Below are positions 30,392-39,069 of a stretch of 64,000 nt of DNA, in pieces. Source of the stretch: Strigamia acuminata (taxonomy: Eukaryota > Arthropoda > Chilopoda > Geophilomorpha > Linotaeniidae); the NCBI GenBank assembly GCA_949358305.1, contig OX442316.1:14756001-14820000 (forward strand), given 5' to 3'. The stretch's first letter is position 1. Each line of letters begins with the position of its first letter. The notes below the pieces were generated by a model. It was not told the origin of the DNA. It was given only the letters and a program-made list of their open reading frames with translations, and did no database searches. The position numbers and the translations under genes were made by a program.

Positions 30392-30395
30392 AATT
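30392..30395. repeat. Target-site duplication AATT of the LTR element (left)
   Basis: AATT immediately precedes the 5' LTR and again follows the 3' LTR at 42983-42986, as expected for a 4-bp Ty3/Gypsy target duplication. Confidence 0.75.
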
Positions 30396-30919
30396 TGTCA
30401 CGGGTGAGCTTTCCCAATTCCTAAATTTCAATTTTATTCCTCACCTGTTCTCATTCTTAATTTATGCGCGCGACCTTGTCGCGGTTTTCATTTTAACCTC
30501 ATTTGTTAATTTGGGTCATGTGACAATCGATCAGCTGATCAATCGATCAGCTGACCGATTGTTATAAATATCGCGACGTGTCGATATTCCGACACTTCGC
30601 GACCAACTACAATTTGGACCACAAGTCAACTTTATTTTCGCATCTAATTTTCTAACCGTGCTCGTTCTAACTCCCACCTTTTTATCCACCCGGTGACATT
30701 CGAAGCCCCCATTTGAGCTACCGAATTATCTGGATTTAGTCGATTTATTTCGTCCTAAACACATTTCGATAACACGAATCGAGTCGCAATAAATTTCAAC
30801 GGAATTGGAGATTTCTAAATGACCGACACCCACGTTGAAGGTCATTCGTTTTGAAGAAATATCCGCGAACCTGCGAGTGCGTGTTCAACACATGCATTGT
30901 TTGTAACGACAGCGTTATA
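30396..30919 (+). repeat. 5' LTR (524 bp)
   Basis: It begins TGTCACGGGTGAGC and ends CAGCGTTATA. A TATA box (TATAAATA, 30563-30570) and a polyadenylation signal (AATAAA, 30788-30793) are in the order expected of U3-R-U5. Two direct copies of AATCGATCAGCTGA (30525-30538 and 30541-30554), each with a CAGCTG palindrome, lie just upstream of the TATA box and may be an enhancer. By eye it matches the 3' LTR base for base. Confidence 0.95.
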
Positions 30920-30923
30920 AACT

Positions 30924-30943
30924 TGGCGAGCTAGACAGGATTC
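30924..30943 (+). promoter_or_regulatory. Possible primer-binding site
   Basis: TGGCGAGCTAGACAGGATTC begins 5 bases after the LTR with the TGG expected of a tRNA 3' CCA complement. I could not match it to a particular tRNA. Confidence 0.45.
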
Positions 30944-31027
30944 TGCTTTATCGAGGGAACCAGCGAGATAGTTAGTATTCTCATTTTGCATTAATTATTA
31001 TAATTTTCTTTTCACGTTATTTTCATC

Positions 31028-32932
31028 ATGGCGTCGCCGTTAGAAGGTAATGGTATTCAATATCCAGCTCTGAACCCTTTTGACATAAACGAGTTGGAAT
31101 TATTGGAGGAAATGCGCGACAACAGAAGGCAAGCGCGAGCGACGACGGTTGTAAATGTTACAACTTCACCGTTGGTGACATTTTCAACCGACATTTTGAC
31201 AACTGTCGCAAGTACAGCAAGCGCAAGGGTGCAACCAATGGTTGTATACACAACAACGTCGCGAGTGTCGCCGACTGAAACAGTCAGCGTTTCGTCGACA
31301 CCACCAATTGGTCAAGGGGGTCAAACAAATCCTCAAGCATCATTTTTTGCCGGTCTGCGTACCGAATTCCAACAGTTTTTAAGGGACTGCAGGGAAAGCA
31401 TTCTAACTCAGCCCGCTTCGCGTTCTCCTGGGTCCGTACATTCAGAGGGATATTCGGCAACCCGTGGCCAACAGACGAGTGGGAGGAAGACGTCTTCATT
31501 ATTTGCAGAGCCCTCCACGGGCAGGACTCGAGCGGCAACAGCATCGCGTCATCAAGCGAACACAGAGCCACGACATCGATCCGCGTCGACAAGCCATCCA
31601 CGAGCGGGCATAGACAGAAATCAAGGACTTCCACGTGAACATGCTAAAAGCCCACCATCGCTTCAAAGTGCGCGCGATGACGCGTCTAAAGTTAATGAAG
31701 AGGTAATGTCATCAATTTTGTATTCAAAAATGAAGTATCCAAAGCCAGAGCCAGCAACTAAAGAACAGTTGTCGCTCCCATCTTTACCTGATTCGGATGA
31801 CGTGGCTGGTCGTCGAAAATGGAAAGTGGAAAAAATTCCGCATTTTAATCCGGACAAGACAGACTTTGATACAGTGAATTCATTTTTGGCAGAGCTTTTT
31901 TCACACATGTGGCAGGTGGGAGCTCCGGAGCGCGATTATTTAAAGGCTTATGCAGCCACTGCTTTAAAGGGTCGCGCGTTGACTTGGTGGACGACTATGA
32001 AACTTAAACCCAAGACTTGGAAAGAGTTTGAAGTACTTTTCCGACAAACATATTCAATGAATACGGCCGCAGCGAATGCTAAATTGAGCCAACGCAAGCA
32101 AAGACCGGGCGAGTCTACAACTGCATTTTTGAGTGAAATTGCTCATTATTTGCAAATTGCAGGCTATAAAGAAAGAACACTAAGGTGGGAAAAGGCCCAA
32201 AATATGCTGCAAACGCAGGTAGTATTATTGATGCGAAATTGGGGAGTAAATAGTCTTGAAAAGGCGATTCGAGTCGGAAATGATGTGGACAATAGGTTGC
32301 AACTTGATTCACTGCGATCGCTCGAATTTAAGCAAAGTGGAATAGTAGATCAGGCCTTTATGCCCCTTCCTAAGGAGTATACTATTCCTACGATGCTGAA
32401 GCCCGTGGAAGAAGCTAAGGTGGAGAAGCCCAAATTTTCTACTTTTTCTAGATCTGGACAGTTTTCGCGACAGCAGCTTTCCAAACAAATTGCGGCGGTT
32501 CTGCTAGCAATGGAAGGCCAGCCGGAAGTTCCTCGCCCGTATGGAGCAGATGAGGAGTCGGAAAGTAGTGGATATGACCCAGAGGAAATCAAACAGGATG
32601 TGGCAGCAGCAGCTGTCAAAACGGAAACGAAGACGGCGGCCGCGAAAAATGAAGTTAAAATCGCGACGACAAAACTTGAAGTTCCGTCAAACGTTCCAAA
32701 GGATCATGTTTGCTCGACTCGCGTTACCACTTTCGATCCAACGCCATCGCCACCGGAATCGGTCAAGCGCCCAGATCACACAACTTGGCGCCGAACCAAG
32801 AAGAACCGCTGGTATATGGTCGAAAATGACACATGGCGTCCATTTTGCCTAATCTGTCATAAACTCTTCGAGCGGTCGGAAAACTTCCAAGGCCTGCCAG
32901 GAAGCGGGGCAACAAAGCCAGGCCAAAAGTAA
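31028..32932 (+). CDS. gag: gag polyprotein of the LTR element
   Basis: 634 codons from ATG. The first 250 residues or so are Ser/Thr/Arg-rich and disordered-looking. Residues about 265-400 form a retrotransposon Gag/capsid domain (FDTVNSFLAELFSHMWQVG, then LKGRALTWWTTMKLKPKTW and FRQTYS). The C-terminal part is Lys/Ala-rich. The tail has only one CxxC pair (FCLICHKLFE) and no CCHC zinc knuckle, so nucleic-acid binding would have to use basic stretches. Its 3' end overlaps the pol frame by 70 nt. Confidence 0.93.
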   Translation: MASPLEGNGIQYPALNPFDINELELLEEMRDNRRQARATTVVNVTTSPLVTFSTDILTTVASTASARVQPMVVYTTTSRVSPTETVSVSSTPPIGQGGQTNPQASFFAGLRTEFQQFLRDCRESILTQPASRSPGSVHSEGYSATRGQQTSGRKTSSLFAEPSTGRTRAATASRHQANTEPRHRSASTSHPRAGIDRNQGLPREHAKSPPSLQSARDDASKVNEEVMSSILYSKMKYPKPEPATKEQLSLPSLPDSDDVAGRRKWKVEKIPHFNPDKTDFDTVNSFLAELFSHMWQVGAPERDYLKAYAATALKGRALTWWTTMKLKPKTWKEFEVLFRQTYSMNTAAANAKLSQRKQRPGESTTAFLSEIAHYLQIAGYKERTLRWEKAQNMLQTQVVLLMRNWGVNSLEKAIRVGNDVDNRLQLDSLRSLEFKQSGIVDQAFMPLPKEYTIPTMLKPVEEAKVEKPKFSTFSRSGQFSRQQLSKQIAAVLLAMEGQPEVPRPYGADEESESSGYDPEEIKQDVAAAAVKTETKTAAAKNEVKIATTKLEVPSNVPKDHVCSTRVTTFDPTPSPPESVKRPDHTTWRRTKKNRWYMVENDTWRPFCLICHKLFERSENFQGLPGSGATKPGQK

Positions 32933-35900
32933 ACACCAATTGCCCCGACTTACCCGAAAACTGTGCAGAAACACGAGAAAGTACAACACAATCACCAGCG
33001 CCAACATTGACGAGTGCAAGCGCTACTCATAAAACTTTAATTCAAAACAATTCATCAATCGCTCCCCAGGAGCTTAAACTTCAAGAGAAATCAACTTCTG
33101 TTATTCCAAAATCACCTATCATCACACTGCAACCGGAAAAACCCAAGTTGACAATTCTTCAACCTGAAAATAAGGACAAAGTGGTAAGTAAGATCATCAC
33201 TAATGAATTTATTAATACTATTTCCAGAGTTAGCACCGCGACTTTGCCTCCGCATGGCTCGATCAACCAAGTGGACGCGAAATTTGTGATGTTATCACCC
33301 GCGGAGTTATTTAAAACGCAGGAACCCATAATTGAAATTACTAAACGCGATAGATTTAAGGCAGATGCACCATGTGTAAGAATTGCGTGGTCAGACGTCT
33401 CTTTCATCGCGATTTTCGATTCTGGAGCACAAACCTGCATAATGTCGGACAAACTTTTTAATCAATTAAAAGACAAGATGGAACTGCAAATGATGCCGTT
33501 AAATGAATTTGTCAGAACTGCCACGAACGACACTGTCAAAGTGACAGGCTCTGTACAACTTGCAGTTAGAGGACCCCGCGCAATTATTAAATTTGTCTGT
33601 CTTGTTGTTCCCGAAACATCTCAAGATCTGCTTTTGGGACGCGACTTTTGCCGTGCAGTAGGCCTCTGCACGTTGCATGGTCGACAAGAATGGTATTTAG
33701 AGGGATCTGAAGAACGACGTAAGTTTTTGACAATTGACGAAGCATCACGATCAGAACCAGTTTTGTTGTTACCAATTGATAGAAAATATAGCAATGAACC
33801 CAAATTAGCGATATTACCTGCCCCTACATCTAAAATCAATTGTGTTCTGCTTGACCATCGCCCACTCGCACGAGAAGTGTTTGAATATCCAAACGATGAT
33901 GCACAATTTCGTGTTAAAAAGATCAAACATCGCGATTCTAATGAGTGGTCAAATATTTGGTCGCCTAAACGGCAAGAAAGATCAACTTCTTTTTCGCGTA
34001 GAGTTTCTAGTTTTCAGATAAAACCATCATTCAGCCAAGTTCAACGTTGGAAACGACAATCCAAACGTATTGCTAAAGTTAAACCAATTGTTCAACAATT
34101 GAATCAACAAGCATCGCGACTTTTGAAAGAAGATATTCTCAAAGAAGCTGAAAAGCAGAAGATTAAGGATGAAGGTGACAGTATCGAACATATTAATCAA
34201 TGTAATTTTTTATCTTATCAGCCAAATGAAGACCCAACATGTCTGGATTGGATCTATCATCAGCTCTGGAATCAACTGACGGTTCCACAAATCCAACTTC
34301 TCATCAAAACTTTACAACCAGTTGCGAATGTTTTTCGAGAGGAAGTCGGACTCTGCAACAATACCGAGTTCGAGGTCAACTTGAAGCCAGGATTTCGACC
34401 CGTCCATGTTCCAGTGCGGCCAGTGAATCCAGCCAAGAAACTAATAATTGATAAGTACATTGATCAAAAATTAAAACAGGGGATAATTAGGCGTTCAATG
34501 AGTGATTGTGCAGTTGCGCCGGTCGTAGTGCCCAAAAAAACGGGCGATTGGCGAACTGCAATGGATTTTCGCCCAATTAACGCTCAAACGGTCCCTGACG
34601 TATATCCATTACCTGACATTGACAACATTTTCGCGTATCTTGGTGGAGCCCATTGGTTTTCAATAATCGATGGTCGCGAAGCTTTTCATCAACTCGGAGT
34701 CAGAAAAGGTGATGAAAGATATTTGGCATTTATAACTCACCGTGGACTTTTTGAGTACGTGAGAATGCCTTTTGGGCCCATCAATGGACCAGCAACATTA
34801 CAACGCGCGATGAACAAGACTCTCGCGAAACATCTATATAAGTTTGTGTTTGTATACTTAGATGACGTAATCGTATTCAGCAAGACATATGAAGAACATG
34901 TCGAACATTTAAAAATTGTGCTTGGTGAATTATACGACGCAGGATTTACAATGAATGCAGACAAAACAGAGCTGTGTCGTCGACGCTTGGAGGTTCTGGG
35001 TCATATCGTCGAGGCGGGCCAAATTACTCCAAATCCAAAAAAGGTGACTGCAATCCAAAGTTATCCTGCACCAACCAACTTACGCGAACTGCAGAGATTT
35101 AAGGGAATGGTGGGCTACTACCAAACTTTTATTCCAAATTTTGCAAAAATTTGTGAAGTTTTCCGCCCTCTTCTTAAAAAGGATTGCACTTGGGTTTGGA
35201 CTGACGCTCACCAACATGCGTTTGAACATTTAAAACAATTTGTTGCAGAACCAACTTTAAAACGTAATTTCCCAAATTGGAAAAAACCATTCATCCTGCA
35301 GACTGACGCAAGTTATTCAGGTCTTGGGGCTGCTTTAATGCAAATTGATAATGAAGGAAATCGTTATCCAGTCGCATTTGCATCGCGAGCATTAAATGGC
35401 GCCGAAAAAAATTATCCAGTGACCGAAATTGAGTGTCTTGCGGCTGTCTGGGCGGTTAAAAGATTTAGACCCTACCTTGAAATGATGGACTTCTATTTGG
35501 AAAGTGACCACATGTCATTGAAATGGCTTTTTCAACAGCGCGAACCACGAGGTAGACTGGCAAGATGGGTTTTATCCCTAAGTGAATATCGTTTTACATT
35601 CATCTACATTTCTGGATGTAAAAATCGTGTCGCAGATGCACTAAGCCGCGCACCTGTCGATCCTGCAGAAGAAGAGGAGGAAGATGATAGTCCTCTTGTA
35701 GATGAAGCGTGCTATCTTGCATTTTTTGACGACATTTCAGATTGGCCAGAGTTGAGAGTAATTGAAGATCTAATTCATGAACCCCAATTCGCGTACTGTA
35801 AGTCAAAAAATAATTTTCGTAATAATAAAAATTATTCCATTTTAGCTTTGACGCCAACTAAATCAAAAAAGAAAAAGAAGATGTTGTTAAAACATGTGGT

Positions 35901-38282
35901 ACCATTAAAACGACCAGTGGGACGACCCAAAAAGGACCCAACAGTCCCAACATTTTCACCGCGATCCCGTCGTGCAATTTCAACCAGAACAAGAGCACGA
36001 ATTCAGGATCCAGCACTGGTTCCTCCAACACCACCTCCACCGACGCCACCAATTGGAAAGCGTCCTGTGGGTCGGCCTAGAAAAAGGAAAGCTGCGGATC
36101 CAGTCGGTGTGGATACGTCACCAAAAACACGGCGTTTAATTCCACCAACAATGGTGAAAAGGCAAGTTGGTAGGCCTAAAAAACAATTAATTGTGCCGCC
36201 TCAAATTCCACCAATTATGGTGCCTCAACCACCACAAATAATTGTTACGCCGCCAACACCTCCGATTCCTGATGATGAACTTCCAGTTCTACCAACGATA
36301 CCAGAAGAAATAGTTCCGAAACGTGTACCAGGACGTCTTAAAAAGCGTAAGACTGGAATTCCGGAACCAATTGTGCCGTCACCAAGGTTACGAAAACCTA
36401 CGGCACCTGTGCTGCCACCTGAAGAGGTGCCATCAAAACGTCGAGTTGGCAGACCACGTAAATCGCAGTCTGGTATTCCAATACCAATTGGAAAACCTAA
36501 ACCAATTTTGAAACCAACTCCTACCCCAATTTATACACCTTCACCACCAATCTCTCCTATTCCTTCACCCATAAGTCCTCATCCATTTTCCAAGCCTTTT
36601 GTAGAACCAGAAGAGCCACAAGCCGGACCATCGGGTTACAGACCCGAACCTTCCTTCGCGACGTCGGACAGCTCCGAATCATCATCAGACGAGAGTTACG
36701 GGCCGAATTTGGGCACGCAAACGCCCGAAACAATTTATTTTCGTCCGTCATTAACTCAGAGAAGAACTCCGAGACCACGACGTAGACCGCGAAGGAATTA
36801 TGATGAGGATGAGGGTGACGAACCACCAAACGAATTGGAGAGACAGGCGGAGTTGGACCACGACCCACCAGTGGACCATCCAGCATTCGTAGTCCTACCC
36901 AGCGCAGCAGAAATCATCGCAGCGCAACAAATTGACCAAGACTCACGGGAATTGATAGAATACTTGACTTTGCACACGCTCCCAGATGAACCGGAACGTG
37001 CCAATTTTATTTTGCACAATTGCAATGATTTTGGCATGTCAAAAGGTTTGTTGTGTCGTTTTCCCCCTGTTGACATAAATAAGTTTCGCAAACGACGTCA
37101 AATTTATTTGCCGACCGTTGAACTTCGCGAACGTTATTTTCGAGCGCTGCATTATCCACCGATCGGAGGGCACATGGGAATAGAAAAAACCCTGCAAAGA
37201 CTCAAATCAAGAGTTTTTTGGCCGAAAATGCGCGAAGATGTGCAAACATGGGTATTGGTTTGTGACGCATGTCAGCGAGCAAAACCTTTAAACCGATTGC
37301 CATATGGCAAATTGCTGATGTCTAAACCAAGACATTTATTTTCGGCCATTTATATCGATTATTATGGCAAAAAGCCCCGCTCGACAGGTGGAAACTGCTA
37401 TGCATTCGTGATGGTGGATGCTGCAAGCAGGTGGCTGGACGTAAGACTCACTGAAAACGCGAATATTCCCACTACTGTTAGACAAATTGTCAAATTCTGT
37501 AAAAGATGGGGGTTCCCGAAGGTCATAATAAGTGACAACGCACCAACATTTCGATCCCCCGAATTCCAAAATCAATGCCAACAATTAGGAGCAGTGAACA
37601 GGTACACAGCGGTGTATCATCCGCAGAGCAATTTGGCAGAAAGATTAAATCAGTCGCTAAAAAACTGCATCCTGGCCTACATTGATGATCATTCAAGATG
37701 GGACATACACATCGGATATTTTGTACTCGCGATAAATTCCGCATATCAAGTGTCGTTAAAATTCTCGCCCTTTAAAATGGTTACTGGCCAAGAGGCCAGA
37801 TTTCCGGGGGACTTGGACAGCGATTCGGACGATGGTGAACCTTTGCCGCCGTCAGAGGCGGAGAATTTACACGAATACATGCGAACCTTACGTTCACAAG
37901 CAGCGGCGAATTTGCAAGCTGCAAAAATCAGGCACAAACGATGGTTTGATCGTGGCAGAAGGCCTCATGATTTCAAACCAGGTGATTGGGTAACTTTAAA
38001 AAATCGCCAGCAATCATCTGCCGATCGCCAATTTGCCGCTGGATTGCGACAACGAACTGAGGGAATTCATATTATCCACAGATTAGTTGGTCCGAACACT
38101 GTAATATTAATGGACAATGAGGGGAGAAAATCACCCCCATATAATGTAATCGAATTAAGACATTGGCATTTTGATGATGCGGAAGCACCAAATATCGAAG
38201 AAATTAATTTAATCGACTTACATGTCGAAAAATTCATTTTAACAACTTTTGACATTTTTTCCGCTCATGTGATTGCATCTAA

Positions 38283-38289
<7 letters not shown>
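32863..38289 (+). CDS. pol: pol polyprotein: protease, RT, RNase H, AT-hook linker, integrase
   Basis: Open in the -1 frame relative to gag from 32863, with no early ATG, so it probably needs ribosomal frameshifting; residues here are counted from 33007. Protease: FDSGAQTC (about 136-143) and LLLGRDF. RT: FSIIDGREAFHQL and VYLDDVIVFS (YLDD at about 617). RNase H: LQTDAS (about 765). From about 960 to 1160 a Pro/Lys-rich linker carries five AT-hook-like units (KRPVGRPKK and variants). Integrase: HHCC zinc module (GGHMGIEKTL ... CDACQRAK), then catalytic D1451, D1510 and E1545. An FKPGDWVTL motif and a C-terminal extension follow. All core catalytic residues look intact. The stop TAA runs directly into a 40-A tract. 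Confidence 0.95.
35905..36470 (+). other. Five AT-hook-like motifs in the pol RNase H-integrase linker
   Basis: Units KRPVGRPKK (about residue 968), KRPVGRPRK (1018), KRQVGRPKK (1050), KRVPGRLKK (1105) and KRRVGRPRK (1144) are spaced by 30-55 residues of Pro-rich sequence. GRP flanked by Lys/Arg is the minor-groove-binding AT-hook core. The linker of about 400 residues is much longer than usual at this position in Gypsy polyproteins. Confidence 0.85.

Positions 38290-38327
<38 letters not shown>
38288..38327 (+). repeat. 40-base poly(A) tract directly after the pol stop
   Basis: An uninterrupted run of A starting within the TTTAA of the pol end and continuing to 38327, inside the element. 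It separates pol from the accessory ORFs. Confidence 0.95.
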
Positions 38328-38328
<1 letters not shown>

Positions 38329-38698
38329 GAATGTAGCCATGCGGATTTTAATTTGGGTTTTGTAATTTCTGTTAATTGAAATTTTTATTTATGTGTCTAA
38401 AGTTTCGTTGATTCCGTTTTGTTTCGTTCATTTGTCTTCGTTTATTTGTGTTCGTTTCCGTTCATTAACTAACTTAATGTTTCGTACAATGTTTGTCGTT
38501 TTTTGTGTTGCATTGTGGTATTGATAAAAGTTAAACTATCTACTCTGAGGTTTATGGTTATCATTTTTGTCACTAGGTGACGTTATTGGTTTAGCCTCGC
38601 ACAGGGCACATGCAATTAATAGACGAATGAAATGTCGCGAAGCTTAATTTTAATAATCAAATGAATTTATTATTATTTTTTATTTTATAATTTAAACT

Positions 38699-38974
38699 AT
38701 GCGTATTATTTTTAAAGAAATTTGGTCAAGAATTAAACCTTTTGGGGGAATAACTTATTGGTTTGCGCCTGGAAACAGATATGATTACTCAGCATTCTTT
38801 AAACTGACCAATCCTAGAGAGCTAGCCTCTAAGGCCATGCATCTTTTATTCCGTACATGCCGGTACTTAGTTTACAACACGCGATTGATCTCGCGAACAT
38901 TCCGTGTTGTCTATTATGTAGTTTATCGCGTGCCGTATTTTGTGCTATCAATTATAGCATTTCGTTTTATGTGA
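38699..38974 (+). CDS. Unrecognised 91-aa ORF of the LTR element, hydrophobic C-terminus
   Basis: ATG to TGA, 91 codons, between pol and the large ORF and in a different frame from it. Rich in Phe, Tyr, Arg and Ile; the last 26 residues or so (VVYYVVYRVPYFVLSIIAF and neighbours) could form a membrane segment. No signal peptide or cysteines like an envelope. It might be a real accessory protein, a leader, or chance. No family recognised. Confidence 0.4.
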   Translation: MRIIFKEIWSRIKPFGGITYWFAPGNRYDYSAFFKLTNPRELASKAMHLLFRTCRYLVYNTRLISRTFRVVYYVVYRVPYFVLSIIAFRFM

Positions 38975-39069
38975 GTACTAATTAAGTGTTTCCCATTGTT
39001 ACCAAATTGATATTTAATTTTATTTCATTCTCTAAAAAACCGTATAGTTATTCGCGAATTACCACCATC

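Larger units (their letters stand above)
22611..30395. other. Repeat-rich stretch between the ADAM-like exon and the LTR element
   Basis: Either intron or upstream region of the ADAM-like gene. It holds a possible leader exon near 23251-23480 (see findings), a (TA)n tract near 23888, a GCA/GCTGCA tract near 24553, (CT)n tracts near 24977 and 28108, and the MITEs and tandem repeats listed separately. No further gene could be supported; remaining ORFs are short and random-looking. Confidence 0.5.

Noticed and set aside
38986..39069. Upstream extension of ORF3 with a TTT/AAA-rich hydrophobic start
   Set aside because: No ATG in this part; the first ATG in frame is 39070, which follows an untranslated-looking AT-rich stretch.
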